Source: Rothia sp035916755 (GTDB lineage Bacteria > Actinomycetota > Actinomycetes > Actinomycetales > Micrococcaceae). Taken from it: a stretch of DNA of 64,000 nucleotides. The stretch's first letter is position 1, and the number at the start of each line of letters is the position of its first letter. The stretch lies in the NCBI RefSeq assembly GCF_035916755.1, contig NZ_JAYWIX010000008.1, positions 124,001 to 188,000 of the forward strand, in the 5' to 3' direction. The notes under the pieces were generated by a model. It ran no database searches and had not been told where the DNA came from. It saw nothing but the letters and a program-made list of their open reading frames with translations. Below, piece by piece: positions 41,908-50,809 of the stretch. The translations under genes were made by a program, and so were the position numbers.

Positions 41908-42368
41908 GGATTTTAGTTCACTGCCTTAGCCTAGGGACAGCTCGCCAGACGGCGGGCTGCCCCTGTTTTTGTAGGGGGGCGGACGCCTGTTGGCGGCCCG
42001 GTATGTGATGGCAAATATATTGCATGGTGAGATTTGCCCATAAAAAGGTATTGACATTTGAATTTCAGACGTTCTAGTTGTCTGGTTTTTTCAGTAGGTA
42101 AAAATATGCAGAAAACCGGGAGTGTCAAGGCTTTGTTTAGAACATAGGGTGTAAAAGTATGCCGTAGAGTGTAAGGATTTTCATGTTTGCTGACCCTCGC
42201 TCGGGGGCTAGACTCAGATAAGTTGAAAAAATACGCGAATATTACTTGCTTTAAATACAAATTCGGACAACGATTAAAAGTAGACAGCAGGCCCACTCAC
42301 ACACGGGGTTTGCTGTCTAGTGGAACCACACACTAAAGCTCAACTCACACAGGGAGAAGGTAGGCAAA
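41908..42368. other. Long leader region upstream of the winged-helix regulator
   Basis: In these 461 bases I see GGCAAAT/ATTTGCC as a 7-bp inverted repeat (42010-42038), a good -35 TTGACA at 42051-42056 with only a poor -10 (CTAGTT, 17-base spacer) and no clear gene. If transcription starts near 42085, the regulator's mRNA has a leader of about 280 bases. Confidence 0.4.
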
Positions 42369-43142
42369 ATGTCAGGTGCACCGGGGTATGTTCACATCTC
42401 GCAGCGCAACCGTTCTGCCGCTCAGCGCCAGCAGGGTGTAGCCGGTCATAGTCGTGGTATTGCAAAGCAGCAGCCCGCTAATCTTCGCCCTATGACCTAC
42501 AAGCCTGAGCCCCCGCGCGCAGCTGCGCAGGAGAACGAAGCTCGCGGTTTCGTCATTTATGTTGGCCTCAGCGAAGAAGCTGCCGCTAACCACGGAACCT
42601 CTTTGGTGCGAATCGTCCAAGATACCCGCGCCTACGTGCAGAACCAGGTGCCTGGTGCAGAGTCCTACGCCGCTGTGGCGCTGGCCCCTGCCGATGCGCA
42701 GGGTAGCGACCTTGAGGTCGTCCGCAATGCTCTGGGGGATCCCACCGCTGTGCACTACCAGCCTGAGGCGGTACCGGCGTCCGCCCATCACAGTGGCGAG
42801 GACGCCAAGCCCACCCACTCAGTGGGCGTGCTGATTGATCTTTCCCGCCGCGAGGTTTACCTGGATGGCGAACTGCTCAACCTCACCTACAAGGAGTTTG
42901 AGCTCCTCAACTACCTGGTTGAAAACGGCCAGCGCACCGTTGCTCGCGAAGAGCTGCTCACCAGCCTGTGGCGTGACGCTGAAGAAATCCCCAATGAGCG
43001 CACCATTGACGTGCACATTCGTCGTCTGCGCTCCAAGCTGGGCCGCCTATCGAATACCGTGCGTACTGTGCGCGGCCAGGGCTACCGCTTCTACGAGCAC
43101 CCCGAGGTTGTTGTCTGGGCAGCACCGGAATACTCCATCTAG
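42369..43142 (+). CDS. Orphan OmpR-type winged-helix regulator
   Basis: The 257-residue protein lacks a receiver domain. Residues 1-60 are basic and disordered, 60-125 form an alpha/beta unit of unknown kind, and 150-245 are the OmpR/PhoB DNA-binding domain (LTYKEFELLNYLVENGQRTVAREELL in sense, then TIDVHIRRLRSKLG and VRGQGYRF). No partner kinase is adjacent. AGGGAGAAGG precedes the ATG, and a strong hairpin follows the stop. Confidence 0.82.
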   Translation: MSGAPGYVHISQRNRSAAQRQQGVAGHSRGIAKQQPANLRPMTYKPEPPRAAAQENEARGFVIYVGLSEEAAANHGTSLVRIVQDTRAYVQNQVPGAESYAAVALAPADAQGSDLEVVRNALGDPTAVHYQPEAVPASAHHSGEDAKPTHSVGVLIDLSRREVYLDGELLNLTYKEFELLNYLVENGQRTVAREELLTSLWRDAEEIPNERTIDVHIRRLRSKLGRLSNTVRTVRGQGYRFYEHPEVVVWAAPEYSI

Positions 43143-43160
43143 GCTTATACCTACCGTGCG

Positions 43161-43203
43161 AAGAGCGTCGCACTCAGCTATTCAGGCTGGGTGCGGCGCT
43201 CTT
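43161..43203 (+). terminator. Hairpin after the winged-helix regulator
   Basis: AAGAGCGTCGCACTCAGC (43161-43178) pairs with 43186-43203 with two G-U or mismatch positions. Only weak T tract follows. It probably ends the regulator transcript. Confidence 0.7.
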
Positions 43204-43271
43204 TATGTGCGCGGACGCTCTCGCCCTAGCTACCTGCTACCGGGGGAGCGGGCGGTAGTAGAGTAGAGGGC

Positions 43272-44054
43272 ATGACTGTTCCCTCTCTGAAAACTTCTCT
43301 TGTTGGCTCTGGGCCCATCAAAACTGTCTTTTTGCACGGTCTGCTGGGGCGGGGTAAGAACTTCACCCGTATTGCGAAGGGGCTGGGGGAGGGGGTTCAA
43401 ACCCTGCTTGTTGACCTGCCCAACCACGGGGCTAGCTACTGGACAGAGAGCTTCGACTACCGGCAGATGGCAGATCTGGCGGCTGAAGCCGTTGAAGAAT
43501 TCGGGGCTGGGGAGCCTGTGGTGCTGATGGGCCACTCGATGGGTGGCAAAATCGCTATGCTGCTGGCCCTGCGCCACCCCCACCTGGTGAGCAAGCTGGT
43601 GGTGATCGATATTGCCCCGGGGGAGTCCAAGGGCAGTTTTGAAATTCTCATGGATTCTATGCTGAACCTGCCAATTGCCACCTACACCACCCGCTCCCAG
43701 GCTGAAGCTGACCTGGCAGTCAACGTGCCAGCTGCCGGCACCCGAGCCTTCCTGTTGCAGAATCTAACCATGTCAAAGGCTGGTAATTCCTGGGAGCCCA
43801 ACCTGCAGATGCTCCGTCGCCACCTGCCCGAGATTATGGGCTGGCCGGGCGCTGACGGAGTTTTTGAGAAGCCGGTGCTGTGGGTTGCAGGCGGTGACTC
43901 CCCTTACATCACAGAAGCTGATTTTGAGCCCATGAAGAAGCTCTTCCCCTTGGTGCGCCGTGTGGTGATCAAGGGAGCCGGGCACTGGGTGCACTCTGAG
44001 AAGCCCGAAGAGACCATTTACCTGCTCAAGCGCTTTATCGGCCTCGACGGTTAG
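43272..44054 (+). CDS. Alpha/beta hydrolase (YbfF-like esterase)
   Basis: The 260-residue protein has the oxyanion segment FLHGLLGRGKNF, the nucleophile elbow GHSMGG (Ser89), DIAPG after it and a C-terminal GAGHWVH with the catalytic His. This is the layout of YbfF-type esterases; the substrate is unknown. The next gene begins 9 bases after the stop, so they form an operon. Confidence 0.8.
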   Translation: MTVPSLKTSLVGSGPIKTVFLHGLLGRGKNFTRIAKGLGEGVQTLLVDLPNHGASYWTESFDYRQMADLAAEAVEEFGAGEPVVLMGHSMGGKIAMLLALRHPHLVSKLVVIDIAPGESKGSFEILMDSMLNLPIATYTTRSQAEADLAVNVPAAGTRAFLLQNLTMSKAGNSWEPNLQMLRRHLPEIMGWPGADGVFEKPVLWVAGGDSPYITEADFEPMKKLFPLVRRVVIKGAGHWVHSEKPEETIYLLKRFIGLDG

Positions 44055-44063
44055 GATGGGTGT

Positions 44064-44591
44064 ATGACCGATTTCGCCCTGCCACGTCACGATGCCCGCA
44101 CCCTCATTATCATGCGCCATGCTGAAGCTGACTGGGGCCTTGACGACTTCAATCGCCCGCTGACCCGTCATGGGAGTGAGCAGGCCCAGCGGGCCGGGGA
44201 ATGGCTGAAAGAGAAGGGGCTGATACCCGAGATGCTGGTCAGCTCAGCGGCACTACGCACCAGGCAAACCACTACCTGGGTGTCAGATGCCCTGGGGGAA
44301 AAGGCCCCCACCGCCAGCCTGGATGAACGCCTCTACAACGCACCGGCCTCAGCCCTGCTGACCGCTATCAACCGCACCCCCGCCGGGGTGCAGTCCCTGA
44401 TGCTGATTGCCCACCTCCCCGGAGTTCAGGACGCAGCCCTGCAGCTGGCCCGCCCCGATTCAGAATACGAGGCGCTGATGGATGCCTCCTACGGGTATGC
44501 ACCCTCGTCCCTGACTGTTTTTGAGGTAAGCGGCGACTGGGACCAGCTGATTGAGGGCGAGGCCCGCCTGACCCATTTCGCAAGCTTTTAG
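44064..44591 (+). CDS. SixA-like histidine phosphatase
   Basis: A 175-residue histidine phosphatase of the SixA type with RHAEADWG (catalytic His19), LTRHGSEQA, and SSAALRTRQT with its second Arg. In Escherichia coli SixA acts on phosphorelay proteins; the substrate here is unknown. It shares a transcript with the hydrolase. Confidence 0.8.
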   Translation: MTDFALPRHDARTLIIMRHAEADWGLDDFNRPLTRHGSEQAQRAGEWLKEKGLIPEMLVSSAALRTRQTTTWVSDALGEKAPTASLDERLYNAPASALLTAINRTPAGVQSLMLIAHLPGVQDAALQLARPDSEYEALMDASYGYAPSSLTVFEVSGDWDQLIEGEARLTHFASF

Positions 44592-44704
44592 CGGGAGCTG
44601 ACGGCGGGCGTCCGCACCTGTGGTGCTAGCCCCCAAATGTGGCGGCGGCAACGCCACATTTGGCGGTGATCACCACACATAACAGCTGGGTACCGTGAAG
44701 GTGC

Positions 44705-44740
44705 AGAAAAACCCCGGTCGACCAAGGTCAACCGGGGTTT
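44705..44740 (-). terminator. Terminator of tRNA-Ser(GCT)
   Basis: AAACCCCGGT (44709-44718) pairs with 44731-44740, with an inner GACC/GGTC stem. On the minus strand it is followed by TTTTC. Confidence 0.8.
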
Positions 44741-44742
44741 CG

Positions 44743-44834
44743 TGGCGGAGACGGGGGGATTTGAACCCCCGGTCGAGTTTAACCCCGACCCTTCATTAGC
44801 AGTGAAGTCCATTCGGCCGCTCTGGCACGTCTCC
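44743..44834 (-). tRNA. tRNA-Ser(GCT)
   Basis: A 92-base class II tRNA. Acceptor GGAGACG pairs with CGTCTCC, CCA is encoded, and the anticodon loop CTGCTAA between CTTCA and TGAAG gives anticodon GCT (44798-44800). The long variable arm is typical of serine tRNAs. Confidence 0.95.
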
Positions 44835-45011
44835 ATAGTCTGTGTAGAGGCTCGTCAACGTGGCCTAGCAACACAGCTCTACCCATACTAGCGACAAAAG
44901 TAGCGGCGGTCAAAACCCCGTGAGATACAGGCGCTAACCCTGGAGCTTGCTGTGGGCCACTTGATAAAATGGCACAGGTAACACTCAGTACCCAACGGTA
45001 AGGAAATTGGC

Positions 45012-45398
45012 GTGTCAGAATCGTACAACCAGCAGAATCCCCAGAATTCAGGTCAGAACTACGGCTCCTACAGTGCGCCCAGCGAGCAGCCCTACGCCCA
45101 GAACTACAACCAGCCCTACGGCCAGGTTGCTGTAAACCCTGAGGGGCAGAAGCACGCCCAGAACGCCATGATTTTCGGCATTCTGTCCGTCGTGATTGCG
45201 GCCCTCGGGATAGTTTTTGGTCCCCTGGCTCTTTCCCAGGCCCGTAAGGCTGAATCCTACGGGGCTGAGGCAACCGTCGGTAAGGTCACCGGCTGGATCG
45301 GTCTGGTGCTGGGCATCCTCTCCCTGCTCTTCATCATCGCCTACATTGCCTTTGTTGTTATTTTGATTGGCACCGCCGGTACTTCTTCTACCTACTAG
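45012..45398 (+). CDS. DUF4190 membrane protein
   Basis: A 128-residue protein with a GTG start. The first 45 residues are rich in Gln, Asn, Tyr and Pro; then two membrane helices (about 55-76 and 95-122) flank a loop with GPLALSQARKAES, the DUF4190 mark. The role of the family is unknown. It stands alone between two tRNA genes. Confidence 0.75.
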   Translation: MSESYNQQNPQNSGQNYGSYSAPSEQPYAQNYNQPYGQVAVNPEGQKHAQNAMIFGILSVVIAALGIVFGPLALSQARKAESYGAEATVGKVTGWIGLVLGILSLLFIIAYIAFVVILIGTAGTSSTY

Positions 45399-45474
45399 CA
45401 CTAGAAGTCTTTTACCTAGAGAGTGGGGGGGTAGGCTGAGGCCTGCCCCCGCTTTTGTCTCTAAACCCGGGCAT

Positions 45475-45506
45475 GAAAAAGCCCGCTTCCGTACGGAAGC
45501 GGGCTT
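45475..45506 (-). terminator. Terminator of tRNA-Ser(TGA)
   Basis: A perfect 28-bp palindrome with 14-base arms (45479-45492 and 45493-45506), followed on the minus strand by a short T run. Confidence 0.8.
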
Positions 45507-45508
45507 CG

Positions 45509-45599
45509 TGGCGGATGGTGTGGGATTTGAACCCACGAGACGGGGTTGCCGCCTACTGGTTTTCAAGACCAGCTCCTTCGGCCGCTCGGACAACCATCC
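45509..45599 (-). tRNA. tRNA-Ser(TGA)
   Basis: A 91-base class II tRNA. Acceptor GGATGGT pairs with the CCATCC end, CCA is encoded, and loop CTTGAAA between CTGGT and ACCAG gives anticodon TGA (45563-45565). Confidence 0.95.
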
Positions 45600-45769
45600 A
45601 AACTGTGCTGAGCACTTTTACCATGTTACACAGTTGCCGCCCTAAAGCAAAATAGTGGCCTTTGTGCCCTTGCTCTCGTTAGGCTGAGGTATAAGGGTGG
45701 GCAGCGAGCGTCCGTCCGCCCATCTGCCCCGGTAAGGGGCAGGAAAACCTGTCTGAGAAGGAGTTCCCC

Positions 45770-46762
45770 ATGCATGCCATCCTCGAGGAAGAACACGGCG
45801 GCCCCGAGGTGCTGGTCGTGAGCGAGCAGCCTACGCCGACACCCGGCCCCGGCCAGGTGTTGCTACGGGTGGCGGCCAGCGGGGTCAACCGGGCGGACGT
45901 CTCCCAGCGGCAGGGTTTTTACCCTCCGCCCCCTGGGGCTAGTTCTATCTACGGCCTGGAGGTCTCCGGTACGGTGGAAGCCGTGGGGGAGGGTGTCGAT
46001 GAGGGCTACCTGGACCTGGAGCGGGTTGCCCTGCTCGCTGGCGGTGGGTATGCCGAGTACGTGGCGGTGGATCTGAGCCATACCCTGCCGGTGCCCGAAG
46101 GCACCAGCCTCGAGGACGCTGCTGGCCTGATTGAGGTAGCTGCAACGGTCTACTCCAACCTGGTTCTTACCCTGGGGGTTGCACCCCGCCCCGAGGGTAA
46201 CGACGGTAAAACCCTGCTCATTCACGGTGGTACCGGCGGCATCGGCACCCACGCTATTGAGCTAGCGCGCGCCCTGGGCTTGCAGGTTTTTGCCACCGGC
46301 GGTAGTGATGAAAAGTGCGATTTTATCCGGGCGCTGGGCGCTGAGGCTATCAACTACCGTACTCAGGACTTTCGCGAAGCCGTCCGCCAGCTTACGGACG
46401 GACGCGGGGCCGACTACATCCTGGACGTTGTGGGCGGAGCCTACTTGGAAGAGAACATTAAGACCCTAGCGGTAGATGGCTCTATGGCCGTCATTGGCCT
46501 GCAGGGTGGACCCAAGGGGCAGCTCAACCTGGGCTATATGCTCCCGCGCCGCTTGAGCGTGCACGCCACCTCCCTACGCTCGCGGTCAGCTGCTGATAAG
46601 GCCCGCATCGTGGACGGTGTGGGGCAGCTCGTATGGCCCCTCATCGAAAGCGGGGAAATTTCGAACCATACCAGCGCTGCCTTCCCGCTTGAGCGGGCTT
46701 CAGAAGCCCACGCCCATTTAGAAGCCGGGGAGCACCGCGGCAAAATCCTGCTGATTTCCTAA
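45770..46762 (+). CDS. Quinone oxidoreductase, PIG3/QOR type
   Basis: The 330-residue protein is a zinc-free medium-chain dehydrogenase: GroES-like domain (1-125) with ASGVNRADVSQRQG, then a Rossmann domain with HGGTGGIGTHAIELA (about 150-164). It reduces quinones with NADPH. AGAAGGAG precedes the ATG. It is monocistronic. Confidence 0.85.
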   Translation: MHAILEEEHGGPEVLVVSEQPTPTPGPGQVLLRVAASGVNRADVSQRQGFYPPPPGASSIYGLEVSGTVEAVGEGVDEGYLDLERVALLAGGGYAEYVAVDLSHTLPVPEGTSLEDAAGLIEVAATVYSNLVLTLGVAPRPEGNDGKTLLIHGGTGGIGTHAIELARALGLQVFATGGSDEKCDFIRALGAEAINYRTQDFREAVRQLTDGRGADYILDVVGGAYLEENIKTLAVDGSMAVIGLQGGPKGQLNLGYMLPRRLSVHATSLRSRSAADKARIVDGVGQLVWPLIESGEISNHTSAAFPLERASEAHAHLEAGEHRGKILLIS

Positions 46763-46922
46763 GGCATGGGCGTCCGCGCGCCTGCCCACTGATCGGGTAG
46801 GTACCATCGCAGTGAGAAAAACCCACGAACTAGCTGGGTATTTCTGACTACGATGGTACCTTCTCCTGGGAACAGTGATGTTAGGGTAACCTAAGTATGT
46901 AGACCTCGTGAAAGGAGTAGCC

Positions 46923-47408
46923 GTGGGTATCAAAGACTTCCTGCAGGGCCGCAGAGATGACGCCGAACTCGGCAAAGGCCTCTGGCGCCGCGCCCACGAC
47001 CGCTTCGTCCGTGGCCTCGACCGCTTCCACCAGATTCTTGAACGGGTGCCCGCCGGGCCCACTCTTGAAGAGCTCGTCCCCCTAGCTAACGAGTTGGCTG
47101 ACCTGCTGCCGCGCGTCCGCACTATCGCTACCGAGGCCCAGCGCCTGGCCCCCAGTGAATCAAACGATATCCCTGCTTCCCCCACCGGGGTGTACTCCGA
47201 CCTTCACCGGGCGCTTTCCAAGGCGGGTAACTCCCTGGCCCTTTGTGCTGAGGCCCTGGCTATGACCCGTTGCGCCGGCGCCTGCGGCACCGACTGCACC
47301 CGCACCGCCACCATTGCCCGCAGGGTTGAAACGGTCCAGCAGCACGTTGCGGACGCCGAAGCCCGCCTCGAAGCCGCCCGGCAGGAAAGCCTGACCCCGG
47401 CGTCCTGA
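46923..47408 (+). CDS. Hypothetical conserved protein with Cys cluster
   Basis: The GTG at 46923 follows AAAGGAG by 5 bases and is preferred to the GTG at 46908, which overlaps that site; 161 residues. The protein is helical and has a late Cys set (CAEALAMTRCAGACGTDC), able to hold a metal or disulfides. I know no function for it. A TTAGG-GTAA-CCTAA motif lies about 25 bases upstream. Confidence 0.65.
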   Translation: MGIKDFLQGRRDDAELGKGLWRRAHDRFVRGLDRFHQILERVPAGPTLEELVPLANELADLLPRVRTIATEAQRLAPSESNDIPASPTGVYSDLHRALSKAGNSLALCAEALAMTRCAGACGTDCTRTATIARRVETVQQHVADAEARLEAARQESLTPAS

Positions 47409-47555
47409 CACATTCTGTCGCCTATATCGCGTAGCTATCCCCTAAAAAGTGCCTGCCTGGTGCGGTGACAAGCCGGTAAGGTAGTTGGGTGCCCGTTCGC
47501 GCTTTCTCAGGGCACCGCTACACGCCGCACCTGATTCAGAGGGGATTTCTACGCC

Positions 47556-48722
47556 ATGAACCGCTATGCCCACATTGATGCGATGCGCGCTTTTGCGGTG
47601 CTTCTGGTGGTGTTTTCCCACGCCGGGCTGACCTTTGTGCCGGGTGGGTCGGGTGTAACAATTTTCTTTGCTATCTCGGGCTTCATTATCACCTACCTGC
47701 TGCTGCGGGAGCGCGATAAGACCGGCGGGTTCGACCTAGCAGGCTTCTACATTCGCCGCCTGCTCAAAATCGCCCCGCCCCTGATTCTGGCGATCGTGAT
47801 ACCTACACTGGTCTATCGATCGATGGGTGGGGCCGTCGATACCCTGGACTTCCTGGGGCAGGTCTTTTTCTTCTTTAACCTGCGCTACCTGGACTCGCAG
47901 ATTACGGTGTTGCCGGGTACGCACGTGATGTGGTCCCTGTCGATTGAAGAGCAGTTTTACCTGGTCTTTGCCCTGATTTGGCTGGTGCTGGTGCGCTGGA
48001 CCGCCTACCGGCGGGCCCTAGCCCTACTGGGTGTAGCCGTGGTGCTCTACTCGTCGCTGTCCCGCTGGGTTCTGCATGACGCCGGCACTAGCGCCGACCG
48101 CATCTACTTCGGCACCGACACCCGTATGGAGGCTATTGCCATCGGCATGCTCACCGCCCTGTGGTACCACCGCTACGCCGCGGACGAGATGGTGCTGGGG
48201 CGCGAGGTCGTGGGCCGTCGCTACCGGTCGGGGGCCCTGATTCAGGGCGGACGCACCATCCCGCTTCTGGGGCGCAACTGGGTGCTTTTTGCCGCCCTGG
48301 GGGTCTACCTGCTGACCCTGGTGATTCGCGATGATACCTTCCGTGATACGGTGCGCTATTCGCTCCAGGCCTGGGCGGCGTCCGCTGTGATGCTCTGGGG
48401 CCTGGTTGCTTCGCGCCAGCCCCTGGGCGTTACGGTACACCGTTTCTTGGCCTGGCGGCCCCTACAGCTGATTGGCCTGTCGAGCTACAGCATTTACTTG
48501 GTACACGACGTGCTCTTTAAGGCCCTGGAACCCCACCTGCACGGGCTGCCCACCCTGGCTCAGGTCGCCCTGCTAGCCCCGCTTGGCGTGGCCGCCGGTG
48601 TGGCGATGTACCTGGTAGTCGAAGTGCCGGTGATGCGTTTTAAAGACCGCTACTTCGGGGCGAGCTGGAAGAAGCAGGCGGCAGCGGCCGATACCCCCGG
48701 CCCCATGGGAACCAAGAGCTAG
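47556..48722 (+). CDS. Membrane acyltransferase, acyltransferase-3 family
   Basis: A 388-residue OafA-like protein with about ten membrane helices. The family marks are HIDAMRAFAVLLVVFSHAG (helix 1), the RR pair in FYIRRLLKIAPPL and the MWSLSIEEQFYL segment. It transfers acyl groups to surface glycans or lipids. It overlaps the remnant of the NarL regulator by 4 bases at its 3' end, in convergent orientation. Confidence 0.85.
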   Translation: MNRYAHIDAMRAFAVLLVVFSHAGLTFVPGGSGVTIFFAISGFIITYLLLRERDKTGGFDLAGFYIRRLLKIAPPLILAIVIPTLVYRSMGGAVDTLDFLGQVFFFFNLRYLDSQITVLPGTHVMWSLSIEEQFYLVFALIWLVLVRWTAYRRALALLGVAVVLYSSLSRWVLHDAGTSADRIYFGTDTRMEAIAIGMLTALWYHRYAADEMVLGREVVGRRYRSGALIQGGRTIPLLGRNWVLFAALGVYLLTLVIRDDTFRDTVRYSLQAWAASAVMLWGLVASRQPLGVTVHRFLAWRPLQLIGLSSYSIYLVHDVLFKALEPHLHGLPTLAQVALLAPLGVAAGVAMYLVVEVPVMRFKDRYFGASWKKQAAAADTPGPMGTKS

Positions 48723-48988
48723 AGCAGCCCCTCGCTCCGGGCCGCAGCGATTGCTGCTGTGCGGTTATCGACGCCCAGCTTGGTGTAGATATGCACCAGG
48801 TGGGTCTTCACCGTGGCCTGAGAAATAAAGAGAGCCTCAGCCAGCTCCTTATTGGTCGCACCGGTAGCCAGCAGCTTGAGCAGCTCCATCTCTCGGGCCG
48901 AGAGAGAAATAGCGGGCCGCTGCATACGCTCCATCAGGGCCGCCGTGATCCCGGGCGACAGCGTCCGCTCACCCCGCGCCGTCGCCAA
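48719..48988 (-). pseudogene. NarL/LuxR-type response regulator, 3' remnant
   Basis: Only the linker and the LuxR HTH remain (about 89 residues): ATARGERTLSP is a typical inter-domain linker, then LSAREMELLKLLATGATNKELAEALF in sense, then VKTHLVHIYTKLGV. The receiver domain is absent: upstream of the TTG at 48988 the sequence turns straight into a different gene. It cannot respond to phosphorylation and is likely not expressed. Confidence 0.85.
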
Positions 48989-48989
48989 C

Positions 48990-49259
48990 CGCCGCGTACA
49001 CCAGCTCTCCGGCGGCCAGCGTCAGCGCGTCAACATCGCCCGCGCCCTCATGGGCTCTCCCTCCCTGCTCCTGGCCGACGAACCCACCAGTGCCCTCGAC
49101 GCCGAACGTTCCGCAGCCATCGTCGAACTCCTCGCCAAGGTCACCGTCGAGTTCAACACCGCAACCCTCATGATCACCCACGACCTTGAACAGGTGCAGC
49201 TCACCGACCGGGTCGAGCACATGGTCGACGGCCGCCTAGAAGGTTCATCGGCAGTCTAG
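48990..49259 (+). pseudogene. ABC transporter ATPase, 3' remnant
   Basis: The fragment begins at VHQLSGGQRQRVNIARAL (the ABC signature) and continues through LLLADEPTSALD (Walker B) and MITHDLEQV (H loop). Walker A is absent. Upstream sequence belongs to the remnant of a NarL regulator on the other strand. Walker A loss means no activity. Confidence 0.85.
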
Positions 49260-49346
49260 GTTTTACTCTGAGAGACAGCCATCCCCGGGGGCAAGCGGGC
49301 AGGGTAAACTTGAAGAGGTCAAAATAACCTTTACAAGGACACACCC

Positions 49347-50198
49347 GTGATTAACTTTCACCGCAACGAACGCGCAGCCTCCCTGCCCGCCCGTCTCTCC
49401 CGCTCCTGGCTGCTGGTCTCTGCCGCCGCAAGCGAAGAAACCATCGCCGCAGCCCTTGAATCTGAGGCGGACTCGGTCATCATCGACCTAGAGGACGGCT
49501 GCCCCGAAGAGCAGAAGGACGAGGCCCGCGAGCACATTATCGAGATGCTCAACAATGGCGCTTCCGCCTGGGTGCGCATCAACGGCATCGCAAGTGACCA
49601 CTGGTCCAAAGACCTTGAAGCCCTCAACCGGGCGAGCGGGCTCAAGGGCGTCATGCTGGCCATGACCGAACACCCCGACCACGTCACCCGCACCGCCATG
49701 ATGCTCCCGGCAGGTACCCCCGTCATCGCCCTGATCGAAACCGCTCTGGGCATGGTGAACGTTGTACGTATTGCCAAGGCCCCCGGCACCTTCCGTCTGG
49801 CCTTCGGCGTGGGCGACTACCGCCGCGATACCGGCGTCTCAGCAGACCCTATCGCCCTGGCCTATGCGCGCTCCCAGCTGGTTCTGGCCTCCCGCGTGGG
49901 CGGCCTGGCTGGCCCTATCGACGGCCCCTCCGTCGGCAAGCACGGCGGCGACTTGCTCAAAGACTGCGCGGTAACCACCAGCCACGGTATGACCGGCAAG
50001 CTCACTCTCGACCCCGGCCAGACCGAAACCATCAACGTGGGCCTGGCCCCCAGTGCTGACGAAATTGAATGGGCCCGAGAACTGCTCCAGAAGAGCGAAG
50101 GCGACTCCGTGCCCAAGGACGGCTCCTACCTGCCCCGTCTGGCCCGTGCCCGCAAGGTCTCATCGCTGGCCAAGACCTACGGCCTGTGGCGTAGCTAG
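49347..50198 (+). CDS. CitE-like CoA ester lyase (HpcH/HpaI family)
   Basis: A 283-residue TIM-barrel enzyme with the metal site Glu of IDLEDG (about 47-52), WVRING and ALIETALGMVN. It resembles citrate lyase beta-type proteins (malyl- or citramalyl-CoA lyases). No other lyase subunit is adjacent, so the substrate is open. CAAGGA precedes the GTG start at 49347. Confidence 0.8.
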   Translation: MINFHRNERAASLPARLSRSWLLVSAAASEETIAAALESEADSVIIDLEDGCPEEQKDEAREHIIEMLNNGASAWVRINGIASDHWSKDLEALNRASGLKGVMLAMTEHPDHVTRTAMMLPAGTPVIALIETALGMVNVVRIAKAPGTFRLAFGVGDYRRDTGVSADPIALAYARSQLVLASRVGGLAGPIDGPSVGKHGGDLLKDCAVTTSHGMTGKLTLDPGQTETINVGLAPSADEIEWARELLQKSEGDSVPKDGSYLPRLARARKVSSLAKTYGLWRS

Positions 50199-50233
50199 AA
50201 GAACTCCCAGGTGGCAGCGATAGGATAGGCAGC

Positions 50234-50470
50234 GTGAAGAAATATCTTGGTTTTCAAACCCGTAGGACGCCCAGCGACGGCTTCTCCCGCGGATTCCTGC
50301 TGCTCTTTGCCCTGCTCCTCGTGCCCTCACTGGCCCTCTGGGGTTTCTACCGCTGGCTCTTCGCCAACGACACCCACCTGCTGGTAGTACCTTTCCTGGC
50401 GGTTATCACCGCCTGGATTTGGGCCTACCTGATTGGCTACGGGGCCGAAAACCACCTGGACGAAGGGTAG
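50234..50470 (+). CDS. Small membrane protein with two helices
   Basis: A 78-residue product from a GTG start, with helices at about 21-40 and 47-68. A positive N terminus (KKYLGFQTRRTPSDGF) should stay in the cytosol. No family recognised. It begins 35 bases after the lyase gene. Confidence 0.55.
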   Translation: MKKYLGFQTRRTPSDGFSRGFLLLFALLLVPSLALWGFYRWLFANDTHLLVVPFLAVITAWIWAYLIGYGAENHLDEG

Positions 50471-50539
50471 CCCACCGCCCGAGGCACAGGGCCCGGGAAG
50501 GCGGGGTGGCGCGTCCGCCCGGTCTCAAACCGGCAGCAA

Positions 50540-50578
50540 AAATCTCGCGGCCCACACCTGAACCGGTGCGGGCCGCGA
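50540..50578 (-). terminator. Terminator of tRNA-Thr(CGT)
   Basis: TCGCGGCCCACACC (50545-50558) pairs with 50565-50578 with one mismatch, then TTTTT on the minus strand. Confidence 0.75.
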
Positions 50579-50589
50579 AATTTTGTTGA

Positions 50590-50664
50590 TGGAGCCCCCA
50601 GTCAGATTCGAACTGACGACCTTTTCTTTACGAGGGAAATGCTCTACCCCTGAGCTATGGAGGC
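50590..50664 (-). tRNA. tRNA-Thr(CGT)
   Basis: A 75-base tRNA. Acceptor GCCTCCA pairs with TGGGGGC, CCA is encoded, D loop GGGGTAGAG, T loop TTCGAAT. The anticodon loop CTCGTAA gives CGT. Confidence 0.9.
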
Positions 50665-50796
50665 CTGTTCCTACCCCTTTATCAGGGGCGAACGAAAGAA
50701 AACTTTACCAGAAAGAGAGGGCTGCAACCACCGGTTGCGTGCACCGCTGACCAAAAGAGCGGTACCCCCAACCCTAGATTTTGTGGCCTGCAACAC

Positions 50797-50802
50797 TAGA
50801 AT
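50797..50802 (+). promoter_or_regulatory. -10 box of a probably leaderless hisC transcript
   Basis: TAGAAT stands 7 bases before the ATG at 50810, so transcription should begin at or next to the start codon. The -35 side (near 50774-50779) is weak. Confidence 0.5.
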
Positions 50803-50809
50803 GGATAGC

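Noticed and set aside
41931..42296. 121-codon minus strand frame in the upp downstream gap
   Set aside because: No recognisable protein pattern, no ribosome site, and it covers an AT-rich promoter-like region.
46880..46896. DtxR/IdeR-like iron box (TTAGG-GTAA-CCTAA) before the Cys-cluster protein
   Set aside because: The arms are only 5 bases and the centre does not fit the 19-bp consensus; the downstream gene has no known link to iron.
48852..48989. Treating the ABC remnant's upstream frame (48852 onward) as its N terminus
   Set aside because: That part is the complement of the NarL remnant and shows no ABC features; coding begins near 48990.
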